From assembly GCA_021292105.1 (NCBI GenBank), contig CM037872.1:7675291-7739290 (forward strand): 64,000 bases of DNA, written 5' to 3'. The notes under the pieces were generated by a model. That model had not been told where the DNA came from. It saw only the letters and a list, made by a program, of their open reading frames with translations, and made no database searches. The stretch's first letter is position 1, and each line of letters begins with the position of its first letter. Source of the DNA: Anadara kagoshimensis (taxonomy: Eukaryota; Mollusca; Bivalvia; Arcoida; Arcidae). Shown in pieces: positions 1-13,000 of the stretch. The translations under genes and the position numbers were made by a program.

Positions 1-575
1 CTTAACTTGAATCTTGAAAAATTTCAAAGCATTATAATTTTGTTAATTTTAAAGATATTAAGGAATTAACGATGACATTTTTTAAGATTACACCTTCTAC
101 CTTAAAACATTTGCATTAAGTTTTGACAAGAATATTCTTCAGTTGTTCCAAAAAGGGATTACCAAAATTTGCTTAATTTGATTTAAAGAATATCTTAGCT
201 AAGGAATGAATCTGAAACCGGGACCAGTTTCATAATTAATTTATTTCTTAACTATATTTAAGATTTTTTTTTTTTTTAAAAAAACAACCTTGCATTGAGT
301 AAAAAAAAATTCAACCATTCCAGTCCTACTCTATTGCAAAAATGGTGTGATAAACATGGTGTGATATATATTTTGTCCATATAGATTTTAACAATGTTGC
401 ATATTTTCAGTATAATACATACCTTAATGAAGCTTTACCTCAATATTTGGCCAGTGTAATTCATTGCTAAGATAATCTTTGTGATACATGTAGGATATAT
501 GATTTGTTCTTGTTCATTTACTGTGGTGCATTTCATTTCCCCAATCTGAGTATATTGGTAATTATCAAAAAATAA

Positions 576-618
<43 letters not shown>

Positions 619-1865
619 AATAAACTGCAATTTCAATCATAAGCCATAATAAGTCCAAAATTTAAAACTTTTGAGTAATAATAATGTTTGATTTATTTTC
701 TATTAACAAACTTTTGAATTGATTTTAAACAAAAAATAAGCATCTACCTGATCAATAAATAAATAAATAAACTTTTGAAAATCCCAGCATAATATCAAGC
801 ATTGCAATACTCAAATTTGAATTATAGTAAGTGACACATCAGGAAAAAAACAAAACTTTTTGACTATATACCGTAATTGATTTTTAGATTTTTGTTTCTT
901 CTTTGAAAACTACCAAAAATTCACAAAAACAAATAAGTATGGGTTTCACTTGATGTGTCACATGTGTAATTTGAGATTCCATATTTCTGTGCATTTAAAT
1001 AAATTTGTTGGTGCTCTTATAAATGATACATAGATAGAGAAAATAGAATAGACATTTATTTTCATGTGGTACTTTAGAAAACAGCATTTTGTAAAAAAAA
1101 AAAAAAAAAAAAAAAATCCAAAAGATGCATATTTAAGCAATCAAATATAATGAAGAATAATTTTAACATTGTACTCTTTTAACTTGAGAAGCAATTTGAT
1201 CATTGGTAGCTGTAGTATACCATAAAATCTTCTGTTTTTGGAGAAATTGGTTTATTAGAGTGTTTCATGTAAACAGATATTTTTGTTTAATAGCATTTAT
1301 GTAAACATTTACAGATTTTGGAAGCCTTACTTTTGAACAGGCTTGATTCGACTCTACTTGACCACAGCATTGTTGAGTATGTTGGAACATTTTGATTTGG
1401 GGTACAATTTTTTTAATTCAATTCAATTCTCCTTTGTTTCAAGAATTTTGATTGGTCATATCTTTTCTGTTATGTTTGCATGAATAGATTGGCCCTCAGT
1501 GACGTCATCTTCTTATGGATCACACACAGAGACATTTAAATTCCTATGTCATAGTGATGCTATTCTTTACTTGCTACAGCTATATTGTTGTTTAAATTGT
1601 TGATTTGTTGTTGAAAAATTTCTGTAAATTGAATTATAAGAAACGAAGTTAAGAATTAACTTTAGCGAATTATTCAGTGTGCAAATGTCTAATTCTTTTA
1701 CACTTCCATAACAAAAGAAAAATTTGTTTCATTTCTATTATGCTATTCATTTTTATTATTACGTTCAAATTAAGTACATACACTGAAATACAAAAAATGA
1801 AATACAAAAAAATGCAATCACAAAGATCAGCATCATCAAAAAGATCTCAAACATCTTTACAAATA
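1..1865. other. Non-coding AT-rich stretch with simple repeats
   Basis: Contains an (AAAT)n microsatellite at about 574-619, a T/A run at 262-288, a poly-A run at 1093-1116 and, at 1412-1530, a repeat whose inverted copy is at 59470-59575. No gene seen. Confidence 0.7.
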
Positions 1866-2043
1866 CAGTCAAACCTGCCTTAAAGGTCACCTCTATGTAA
1901 AGGCCACCTGCTTTTAAAGGCCAGTAGAATTTTATCCCCATTGTTCTTTATTCATTTTATTTGAACCTGTTTACAAAGGCCACCTGTTCATAAATGCCAC
2001 TTTTACTGGTTTCCTTAGATGACCTTTATAGGCAGGCTTGACT
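1866..2043. mobile_element. MITE family A copy
   Basis: Starts CAGTCAAACCTGCCTTAAAG and ends with the inverted form (AGGCAGGCTTGACTC). About 178 bp, no coding capacity. Other copies: 4551-4612 (fragment), 9265-9760 (expanded), 9763-9935, 14327-14490, 21033-21212, 40741-40915, 44283-44461. Flanking TA on several copies suggests a TA target site, hence Tc1/mariner-like; this is inference. Confidence 0.75.
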
Positions 2044-2386
2044 CAAACATTTAGCATTTGATGACCTATGGATCATAACTTTTCACATTATATAGATGAC
2101 CACATGAAAATACAGGTGCTTGCTTTGCAGTCAGTAGTGAGTACAGATAAATTATCTGTGGTATTTATGGGTATTTTTACTGGGTATCTTGTAGAGTTAG
2201 ATATAGAAGTTTTGATGTGAGAGGGGCATTGTTGAATTGTTTGTTTGGGTATATTATACTTTGCATACCGTAGTTCTAGAAATGGGTTATGTTAAATACT
2301 TTACTTAGTCCTCAAAATCAGATTTATTGCCAAATCTATTTATAAGGCCAAAATCTGACTGAGAAAATGGAGGCAATGAATCAAGG

Positions 2387-2730
2387 CAGTGTTAGCTCTG
2401 CCATTCGCCAATTTAGCCAGTTGCTAATATTTTAATGTCTGGTTCCAAAAAATAGCTTTTGGCTTATATATTTGCTCCTATATTTTAATCAATTACATTA
2501 TGAGACAGATGGATATTACTGAATTTTTTTCCACAAGTATGAAAAAGTAAAACAAATTTTACAAATTGTTGAATTAAAAAAATATGTACAGCAGATTAGA
2601 AGAACTTGATTTCAGATATTTTTGTCACTTTTCTTAGTTTTACTGGCTCCTTATCATATAAATTGGCTCCTAAATCTTAAAATTGGCTAATGTTTTGGCT
2701 CCAACTTTTTAAGAGCCAGAGCTAACCCTG
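2387..2730. mobile_element. Non-autonomous TIR element, hAT-like
   Basis: Left end CAGTGTTAGCTCTG mirrors right end AGAGCTAACCCTG; 344 bp; no exact target duplication seen. No ORF. Confidence 0.45.
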
Positions 2731-3302
2731 ATATTCAAGATTTTTCTGTGATGAATTTGATGACTTAAGCTTTGACTTTGATCAAAATTGATAAAACTAA
2801 ATGGAATGCTTCATGCATGTCCTTCAGAATTGCACAAATGAAGGAGTTATGCCCCTTGGGGCCCCATAAAAGGTAAAAGAGTGAAAGTCTAAAAATATTC
2901 TTGTTAAAAATGTATGACATAAGATATATCATATCTAATACCCCTATTACATGTTCTTTGAAGGCTGCACAAATCTTGGTCATTGGGGCCCCAAATGGGG
3001 AAATGTCAGGGGACTTGTTTGGGTTAGTTAGTTCCATTAAGCATACAATAGCTAGTGAGTAGACTTAGATAGAAGTATTGATGTAAGGATAATGATGGGA
3101 CACAGGGCTGTCAGACTTCTGAATTTGAGGCAGAAAATACCGGTAGGTCTCATTTAAAAGCTTCAAAACCTATAATCTTTTCTAAATATTTTGGTGAATT
3201 TTCCTAATTTAAATAAATTCAGTACACACTTTTAAACTTTTTTATTTCTATCGACTACATGTATTTACTGCATTATATTTTCCCATAGCTATGCTTAATT
3301 TC

Positions 3303-4378
3303 CCAATGCCAAGGTACTGGGACCAAAAAGGAATGTGTCATGTGACAGCCCTATGGGGATATATGATAGCCCAGGGGGATATGTGACAGCATTGGGGGAC
3401 ATGTAACAGCCCTGGAGTATATGTAATATTTTACTGGAATCATGAATCTGTCCCGAGACTGTGTTCTAAAGTTCAGGGACCAAAGAGGAATGTGACAGCC
3501 CTGGGGTATATGTGACAGCTCTGGGAGATTTTTGACAGCCCAGGGTTATAAGTATTATTTTAATGGAATCATGAATCTCAGTCCTGATACTGTGTTCTAA
3601 TGTTCCCAGACCATAAAAGAATGTGACAACTCTGGGAGACATGTGACACCCCAGGTGCATATGCATTATTTTACTGGAATAATAAATCCATCCCGAAACC
3701 ATGTTCTAATGTTCCAAGACCAAAAAGGAATGTAACAGCCCTGGGGGACATGTGACAGCCCTGGAGTATATGTATTATTTTACTGGAAACATGAAAATCG
3801 GTCCTAAGACTGTGTTCTAAAGTTCAGGGACCAACGAGGAACGTGACAGCCCTTGGGGATAGGTGACATCTCTAGGGGTATATGTATTATTTAATTGGAA
3901 TTGTAAATCCGTCTTGAGACTGTGCTCTAATATTCCCAAACCAAAAAGGAATGTGATAGACCTGGGGGACAAGTGACAGTCAGGGGGTATATGCATTATT
4001 TTACTTTAATTATGAATATGTCCTGAGACTGTGTTCTAATGTACCTGCACAAAAAAGGGATGTTACAACCCTGGGGTTTATGTGACAGCCCTGAGGTATC
4101 GTATATGTATTATTTTGCTAGAATTGTAAATCCGTCCTAATACTAAGTTCTAATGTCCCCACACCAAAAAGGAATGTGACAGCCCTAGGGTTTATGTGAC
4201 AGCCCTGAGGTACCGTATATGTATTATTTTACTAGAATCATAAATCCGTCCTGATACCGAGTTCTAATGTCCCAACACCATTAAGGGATTTGATAGACAA
4301 GTGACAGCCCTGAGGTACCGTATATGTATTATTTTACTGGAATCGTAAATCCGTCCCGAGACCGTGTTCTAATGTATA
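3303..4378. repeat. ~110-bp tandem satellite, about eight units
   Basis: The landmark GTGTTCTAATGTTCC recurs at about 3460, 3590, 3702, 3812, 3924, 4029, 4147, 4261 and 4366, spaced 105-130 bp. Each unit also has GGAATGTGACAGCCCTGGG and a TATTATTTTACTGGAAT segment. Moderately diverged, so not a recent array. Confidence 0.9.
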
Positions 4379-4550
4379 ACGTGTGGTGCAATAACTCATT
4401 AACGGTTTGATAATTATTTATGTTTGTTATAATTATGATGTATATGATAATTACATTGTACATATTGATTACATCCATTAAAATAAAAAAGTTTATTAAA
4501 ATAAAAATTGTTTTTTTTTTAATTATCTTTTCAACATTTTTATAAGTTAC

Positions 4551-4612
4551 AGTCCAACCTGCCTTAAAGGTCACCTTTATATAAGGATCACCTGCTTATA
4601 AAGGCCAGTATG
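4551..4612. mobile_element. MITE family A fragment
   Basis: One terminus only (ACAGTCCAACCTGCCTTAAA), directly abutting the end of a low-complexity stretch. Confidence 0.6.
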
Positions 4613-4813
4613 ATTTAAAATAAATATTGTTTTTTCAACATTTTTACATATTATGTGTTGGTTTAGGACCCCCTATACATGCACACACATACATGTACAT
4701 TCATCTTTCAAACTTAAGTTACAAATATCAATAATTATTTACAGTGTTTCTGTATAACCAGACTGCTAAATGAATATTGCTGGGTTTTTCTATCTTGAAG
4801 ACTTTTATATATA

Positions 4814-5052
4814 GTCAAACAATATTGACCTGTCTGCTTGACCTTTAATTTAAATGTTGGACGAGAACATTTATGTATAGTGACCCACATACTTATTTTG
4901 CCTACAGAATGCGAACACTTATCACATGCCTTGTGTATACATGTAAATAATAATTAACTGTGAATCCTAACACTACCCGTGTATTGGCTGGATCGTTCTA
5001 TATGAATATTCCTAATTAAAGGTCAAGCGGACAGGTCAATGTTGTTTGCCTT
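4814..5052. mobile_element. MITE family F copy
   Basis: About 240 bp with ~45-bp inverted ends around TTGACCTGTCTGCTTGACC. A second copy is at 12818-13128 and a partial one at 14868-14905. No coding capacity. Confidence 0.7.
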
Positions 5053-5262
5053 AAGTCTACACAATCTATTTGTATTGAGTGGATCTAGACTACATGGTCA
5101 GTTCTGGGATGGTGAAGGAAACTTGGATGTTTCCCATGACAATCTTTCTCACACTAGAATCTGAGTGGGATTTGAACCTACATTGATTTAATTTAGTGAA
5201 ATGAACTGTGAGTGCACTCTTTAGACCACAAGGCCATAGAGAGACTTCCATTTACATTGAAG

Positions 5263-5725
5263 TTGAGTTGAGTTATGGTGTTTAACATCCCAGTTAAGAA
5301 TATTACACTTATATCCAGACATTGCCAGCTTTAGGCGAAGGTGCAGAAATTTTGCCTGTGCATTGCGCCGATGGCATTTTACAGCAGGGAAAAAATCTTA
5401 AACGTGCCACACTTACCGTGACAAGAAACCCTCCCCTGCAGATTTATTAGCCTGATCACGCTGCAAAGATAAAAATTTCTGCCACTTCACCTTTAGCTGG
5501 TTATGGAAGTGAAATATTCAAGATTTGAACTTAAAGACTTTAAAGTATAGGTAGTGACGAAATGAGTTCTTTCCCATGGGAATTTAAAATAAACAAGGTC
5601 CTGTGTCATGGTGTCAATGCACAGGCAAAATTTCTGCACCTTTGCCTATAGTTGGCGACATCTCGATATAAGTGAAATATTCTTGACTGTGACGTTGAAC
5701 ACCATTACTCAACTCAACACCATTA
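5263..5725. mobile_element. SINE family A fragments in both orientations
   Basis: Tail-side body at 5263-5500 and an inverted piece at 5570-5725 (ends CATTACTCAACTCAAC). The body motif GGTGCAGAAATTTTGCCTG is shared with copies at 34036, 43055, 45347, 59071 and 62595. A SINE family C fragment lies just before, at 5090-5245. Confidence 0.7.
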
Positions 5726-5994
5726 ATAAAGAGTCTTCTAATAAAGTGCCAGTTTCAGGTGTGTAACAACATATCATATGACACTAGGTACACATTTTTT
5801 CTCATGAATGATCTATCATGGAGTGTCAAATTCAAATTCTTAATAATTTTCTTAGTTTTAAAAATATTCAAGAATTTAACTGATTCATCTTCACCTTTTA
5901 AACATTCAGTATTCTTGTGCGATTCATGTGCCTTTTATTGGTCAAATGTAGAAATAAAATAGATACAGGTCTACAATCTTGAGACTTTATTAAA

Positions 5995-6656
5995 ATCATT
6001 ATTTCCGGAAAACCATGGGTTGATTGCTTCCCGTTTTAGAAAGTATGTTGTAACTACGACTTCCGACAGACAATTGTTTTCTGTCTTACGCAAGTTTGTT
6101 TTTACAGCAATCAGCGACATTTAATGCCACTACTGCAAAAGGTTTGTAATTGTTATTTGTTTTAAGGTAAATTGTTCCATTTTATTTTGACTGAAACAGT
6201 TTGAAATTGCCTGAATAATTCTGTGATTTTTTAAAAACAATTGTTCATGAAGCACAGGCATTTGTTTCTATGAATGAAAAAAAATCGAGAAATTACTATA
6301 TAGTAATTTCTCGATTTTTTTTTCATTCATAGAAACAAATGCCTGTGTCATGAAGTCTAGTTATTGAACTTATTCTTTAGATCATGTGCATGGTATTCCA
6401 CGCATTTTCACCGTGAATGCAACATTATCGACAAAATGTTAAAACTGATATAGTACATCCCCCAATCAAAAAAAAAATTTGAATCATTATTAAATTTCAC
6501 GAGAACAATCTTTGGATGGAATAAATGTGCACTGGCTACTTGTATTTTGACCATGAACATGGTTGCAAAACTTTCTAGTTGTGTTAATTTGGGAGACACT
6601 TAAAAGTCTTTTGAAATGACATATAATTTCAGTTATAAATCAACTTGTCAACATTT
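5995..6656 (+). promoter_or_regulatory. Likely 5' flank or 5' UTR of DNAJC28
   Basis: Holds ETS-like TTTCCGGAAA at 6003-6012, CTTCCGACAG near 6060, the 95-bp palindrome at 6253-6347 and a candidate acceptor ending at 6632. A non-coding first exon probably lies here, but its limits are not visible. Confidence 0.3.
6253..6347. repeat. Near-perfect 95-bp palindrome
   Basis: Two arms of about 47 nt meet at 6300/6301 (CTATATAG centre). The only difference is 8 versus 9 bases in an A/T run. No spacer. It lies about 300 bp upstream of the DNAJC28 ATG. Confidence 0.95.
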
Positions 6657-7049
6657 ATGTGTTATACTTTTAGATGTTCAGAGAAATTTAAACAAATTCT
6701 ACATGCAGAAGATGTGAGACTTTTGCCAAAGCATTCCCCAGAAATGCAGAGATTCAGATTACTGAGAATTTTCACCCACACAGCAGTACATGGATCTGCA
6801 ACACCACGCCATGTTAAAGGAAATCTTATGAACCATTATGTCTGTTTTTCGACATCAAAGAAATGTTATGGACCGCACATGACGGTTAAAGATGCTTACA
6901 CCTTGTTGAACTTACAAGAAGGATGTACTGGAGAAGAGTTAAAAGATAGTTACATAAAACTGGCCAAACATTATCACCCGGATAGTGGGGCATCGACTGC
7001 TGATGCCAGAAAGTTCTCACAACTTCAGGAAGCCTATTCAACAATCAAA
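6657..7049 (+). CDS. DNAJC28: DNAJC28 coding exon 1 (J domain)
   Basis: Ends CAAA|GTAAGA in phase 0 after STIK. It carries the basic N-terminus and the whole J domain including HPD. A candidate acceptor ATTTCAG ends at 6632, so a non-coding 5' exon upstream is likely. ATG 6657 is the first in-frame ATG after a stop. Confidence 0.88.
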
Positions 7050-10000
7050 GTAAGATATGAAAAAAAAAAATTAAAAAAAATCATGAAGCATTTGTTATAC
7101 CCCTCCTGTTGAAGAAAGGGGGTTTAAATTTGAGTTTCCCTCTATAATCCTTTCTTTCGTCCTTCCGTCTGTCCAAAATTCTTGTCTGCACCAATTCTCC
7201 AAAACTATGAAGCGCTTTTTCATGAATCGTGCAAAATATCAACATTGATGGGCACATATCATTAACCTGAGTTGGCTTGCTCATTTTTGTACAGCGTTCA
7301 CGATAGTGAACGCGTGTACATTGCGATCGCTTTCTTCCAAGATATCGAGCTTCTTTGCTATGAAATTATAAGATATGAGTACACCTGGAAATAGTGCGCC
7401 TGGTAAATGAGCGTGAAAGAAGTATATCTGTTTTATCGTGAGATATGTATTATGAGACGGGTAATGCATTTGGTTACATATGCACATTTAGAATAAATTT
7501 TCGGAATACATTTCAGAATCTAGTAAAATATTGCGACGGGATGCATCTAATAATTTCTGCAATTTGGCGAACTGATCTCATGTTTACAATAAAAAGTAGT
7601 CCGAGAAGATGTAAAATCATAACTTTTTATGAAATGAACAGCAACGGCAGGTTGTTTAATTAATTCTTCGTGAAATCTACGGAAATTTAAATTTATTTTG
7701 AAGGTTATGATAACGTATTTTGATGTTGGCAATTGTGTCATATTTTAAAATGTTTATCGATTAGATTTTACTTTCGTGAAAGGGAGATAATTCGTACAGC
7801 GTTGTGTGCAAATTTTAAATACAGTCGTTTTACCAGTTCCGAACAGGGTTTCATATAAGCGCTGCTGCAGACGTCATCCACAAGCAGAGGAAATAAAATA
7901 TATGTGGTGTAATAATACAAATGTTTACTGATTCCAAAATATCGACACATGTCCTCAAAAACACGTGGTAGTATGTTTTCATGAAAAAGCATTTCCGTGA
8001 TCACGGTTTGTTTACATCGTTAAACTAGGTCACCAACAATCTGTCGACCTGTCCTGCACATACATTTAGGAAGCGGTTGAAGTTTATATTATTTAAACAA
8101 TTAATGCCCATACATTCAAGTAGAAGCAAATTTAGAAAGTTATTTGCGATTGTACCCCTAATAGCGACGGTAGGATCTGCAAAACTCTACTTTCTTCTAT
8201 CCGAAATGACAAAACGATCGGGTACAACTTTTTTAAATTTTAATTACCGATTGTCTTTTTCATATATTTATGAAATTATTATTTTCTACCATTTAATTCA
8301 GCAATACATGGTTTGGTACATTGTTTCTTTTTCCAAAAAAAAAAAAAAAACCATCCGTCGGACGATGCATAGATCGCAGCGAAAATTCGGGGGGGGGGGG
8401 GGGGGGGGGGGGGGGATTGCGATGTACCCCCTCATAGCGACGGTAGGATCTGCAAAACTCTACTTTCTCTCTATCCGAAATGACAAAACGATCGGGTACA
8501 ACTTTTTTAAATTTTAATTACCGATTGTCTTTTTCATATATTTATGAAATTATATTTTCTACATTTAATTCAGCAATACATGGTTTGGTACATTGTTTCT
8601 TTTTCCAAAAAAAAAAAAAACCATCCGTCGGACGATGCATAGATCGCAGCCCCCCCGAATTTTCGGTTATATTCTGTCTTGCCACAAACAATTTCCCAAC
8701 TACGCTGTACAACAGCACAACAGTGCTATGTTTTCTGGGAAATATTGCCCTTTGAACATAAATTGTGCAAATTACAAAAAAGAACCTGGTGGTGGAGGGT
8801 CTTAATTCACTGAATTTACTTGTTCAGAAGCTTGGTTGAGTATTTTTATCAGATGGACTACATCAGTTTTAAAACTAAATCAAGTTATCATATGTATGAA
8901 TCGGTTTTGGTAGCTCAGTGGTAGAGCACTCGCCTATAGTGTGTAAGGTCCTGGGTTCGATCCCCAGTCTGATCTTGCATTTTTCTCCCCCCTGTTACAT
9001 ATAGTTAAGTTATCACATTGTCAAAATGCCTCTTGACACCTAGGTTTGAATCTCACTCAGATTGTTCCTAGGTTGAGGAAATTTGTAATTCACTTCCCGA
9101 AGGTCAGTGAGCTTTGTGGTACTCTGGTTTCCTCTATCATCTAAAAACTGACTGCCTCAATATAATTCAAAGAATCGTTATTTAGGTAAAAAAACCACCA
9201 AATATTCCACTCTAAATCATGAGTCTATACTATAGACTTAAATTGTTGTGTGTCATTATATACCGTCAAACCAGTCTATAAAGGTAACCTGAGTGGGTCA
9301 GTAAGTGGCATTATGGGAAGGTTCAATTAATATGAATGACAAAAAAAAATGGAATAAAAATTTTACTGTATGTAAAAGCAGGTGACCCTTATATACATGT
9401 CATTATGGCAGGTGACCCTTATATACATGTAAATATGGTAGGTGACCCTTATATACATGTAAATACGGCAGGCGACCCTTATATACATGTCAATATGGCA
9501 GGTGACCCTTATATACATGTCAATACGGCAGGTGACCTTTATATACATGTCAATACGGCAGGTGACACTTATATACATGTCAATACAGCAGGTGACCCTT
9601 ATATACATGTCAATACGGCAGGTGACCCTTACATACATGTCAATACAGCAGGTGACCCTTATATACATGTCAATACGGCAGGTGACCCTTATATACATGT
9701 CAATACGGCAGGTGACCCTTATATATATATGTAAATGTGGCCTTTAAGGCAGGTTTGACCATATAAAATATACTGGCCCACTAAGGTGACCTCTAGTAAA
9801 TAGCTTTATGGGCAAGTTCAAGTAATATGATGACAAAAAAAATTCGGAATAAAGTTTACTGGCCTGTAAAAGCAGATGCCCATTATATAATTATATACAT
9901 GTAAAGGTGGCCTTTAAGCAAGGTGTGGCTGTATAAAATTTCCTCTGTATTATAAAAGTTGCCATGTGTCATTATATATAACTTTTCTTGTCTGTTATTT

Positions 10001-13000
10001 CAGAGCCATTTAAACAATGAAGTTGATGAAGAATTTGAACAAGAAGAAGAGGATATTAATTTTAATATCAAACACACAGCACCACAGCATAGACAGTATT
10101 TATCATATGAGGTAAATAACATTCACTATATCATACCTGTATGCAGGGAACAGTCTACATAATGTAGATAGGGATATATTATAAAGGTGGGATTTACAAA
10201 TGAACACATGTAGGTGTGCATATATATGCATATATGATAACACAGTATAATACCTATTTGTGTATAACAAGTTTGCTAGTGTTTATAAACACTCTGCCAC
10301 AATATCACTGACAGACTATAGTAGACTCATGAGTAAAAGGGTTGTGCTGTCTAGTTTAAGCCATGCAGTGTGATATGTCTCTGAGCAAGACTATACTTTA
10401 ACCATTCAGATACACATATTGTTTACATATATGGTGGGAATGGGCCTTTGTTGCCTAGTGGTCCAAAACAGATGCTTGCAGATCACACTGTTGAGGTTCA
10501 AATCTAACTCATTTTTTAAACTACCTTCTGCCTCTTAAATTGGGAAAATTTGAAATACAACAAGCTGCATAATGACAGATTGCAACACCTTAGAATCCTC
10601 ATTGCAAAGATGTTAAAATGTTACAATATCTAACATTTTGTGGGTAAGGACAACTAGATTAATTTGCTAGTATATCACTGTTGTTTTATGGGGAATTTTA
10701 ATTGTCAAATTGGGAAATTTTAGTCATTTTCCCCAAGAGGAAACTACCTTTATTCAGCAGTAATTTTAGGCAAACAAAATCTCTGTCTGGCAGATCATAG
10801 TGTGGAAAGGTTTGTCACTTCACTTGCCTAAGGTCAGTGGTTTTCTCCCGGCACTCCAGGTTCCTTCACCATCTCTGAACTGACTGTCTGCCTTCATATA
10901 CATGTATTGAAACAATCTTGACTGGGCAGTGATTTTGTTTGCAAAAAGGTACTATCGAATAAAGGTAGTTTCCTCTGGGGAAACATGGCTAATATTTCCC
11001 AATTTTACCACTAAAATTCCCAAAATAACAGTGATGTACTAGTAAATTAAAACCAGTTGTCAATTTCAGATATTGTTACATTACAAATGTATAGCATCTT
11101 TGCAATAAGGATTTTAAGCTGTTGCAGCATGTCATAATGCAGTTTGCTGTATTTCAGAACTTCAAATTTTCCGAATTTAAAAAAAGCAGAAGGTACCTTT
11201 TAAAAAATGTAACAAAATCGCTGCTGGGGCATAAAACCTAATTACTTCATTCCACTCGTATATTGCAGGGAGTTGGAATGGGGACGCCCAATCAGAGGCA
11301 TAAACAGTATCAGCAGGTGAAGGTCATGAAAGCGACAGAACGAATCTATGATCACCGCATGAAGAAAATTGCTTTAGATAAAGAGTCAGCCATGGTAGTC
11401 AGGGAAAAAGAAAAAATACGGAAAATGAAAGTCAGGTATTTGTTTATAACATGTATAGATTTACTATTGAAATACGCATGTACATTTTGTTACAGAATAA
11501 CAAAGTGGTTTTTATCTAAACTGACCACTATGTATAGCTCAGTGTTAGAGTGCTCGCTCTGTGAGAGTTCATGGGTTATGTTGTTCTGCATTCTTAAATT
11601 AAAAACTGCATTTATTCTCGATTCATTGCCATCATTTGTTCAGTCAAATTTGGCTTTTTAATTGAGTTGGGCAATAAATCAAGGGTGGCTTGTAAAGAAT
11701 TTTTTTACATGTAAAAGAAATGAATTTTTGGACAGTGAGGTGGCATAGTTATTGAGGGGCATTATAACAAGGGTTTACTTGACTTGCATTAGAATTAATT
11801 TTGTATGATTGATACACTGTTAAAATCTAAGGCTGCTAGTTAAAATTTGAAATTCCCCAAAAATTAAGGTATACTTCCTCACACAAAGTATTTTCTTAGC
11901 TAAAATATATTTTGATCCTTGGGGTATCATTTCAACATCTTGAACAAATTTTGGTTTCACATTTTTGGCCCAAGCACTACTGATGAGAAATTGTATTTGG
12001 AAACAACCATCTAGTGCTGTAAAATTAAAAATGGTATAATATATAATAATTACATTTCAGTAATGTGATAGATCGTTTAGTGGAGGATTTGATCCAGGAA
12101 TCAATGCATAAAGGTGATTTTGACAATTTACCTGGGAAAGGTCGTCCGTTAGACTACACAGAGAGGAATCCCCTGGTGGATACTATGACTCATAACATCA
12201 ACAAGATACTTATAAATAATGGATATGCTCCAGAATGGATAACCCTGGAGAAGGACATCAGGTAACAGTAGTTTTGTTCGGATAAATTTATTATTGAATT
12301 CTGGACAAAAATAAGGCATACCCCTGTGATCTTTCTTTCAAATATTGTAAACAATTTTAATTTTGCATGTTTTTTTTGTTTTTTTTTTTTATTTTTGCAG
12401 TATAGAAATTGACATATCAGCATTATTAATTTTTTACGTTTTTGAAATATGCAGTATAATATGATGAGCATAACATAATTTTTGCTTGGTAGTAATTTTT
12501 TGCACCAAAACCAACGACCGCCAAATAAGTGAAAATTAATACAACCCGAAAATAAATATACATGTATTTATAGTATATCGAGACAGTCAGTTCAGGATGG
12601 TGAAGGAAACCGGAGTACCTGGAGAAAACCAACAGCCTTTGGCAACCCAACTGACAAACTTTCTCACACTAGAAATTCTAAGTGGGATTCAATCCTAGGA
12701 AGTGAATGGTGCTGTGATTCATAAGCTTGAGCTTCAGAACACTCTGCCACTTAGGCCACCATTTCCCTATCTGGATACTAGAACAAATATTTCACTCAGG
12801 GCTAACATATAATGTGTCAAGTTTGACCTGGCCATTTGACCTTTAATTTGAATATTAGATTAGGTGAATAGGCGCATAGGTGATTTAGGTAAAACAGTAT
12901 GTTTCATTACCATAAACACCCAGTACCCAGTATTACTATTGCCTATACATATGTGATTTAGGTAAAACAGAGTGTTTCATTACCATAAACACCCGGTACC

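Larger units (their letters stand above)
7095..8825 (+). mobile_element. Interspersed repeat family B, split by an insertion
   Basis: Family B sequence runs 7095-7288 and resumes at about 8731-8825 (ATTGCCCTTTGAACATAA, then AAAGAACCTG). Uninterrupted or partial copies are at 30490-30755, 42661-42920, 57855-58160 and 58385-58650. All lack coding capacity. Confidence 0.75.

Noticed and set aside
8897-8973. A functional tRNA gene
   Set aside because: A and B boxes are good, but acceptor and anticodon stems have several mispairs, and similar heads elsewhere belong to SINEs.
9336-9747. Long open frames with 10-residue repeats on both strands
   Set aside because: They are a by-product of a 30-bp minisatellite inside a MITE; no splice or start context and both strands are equally open.
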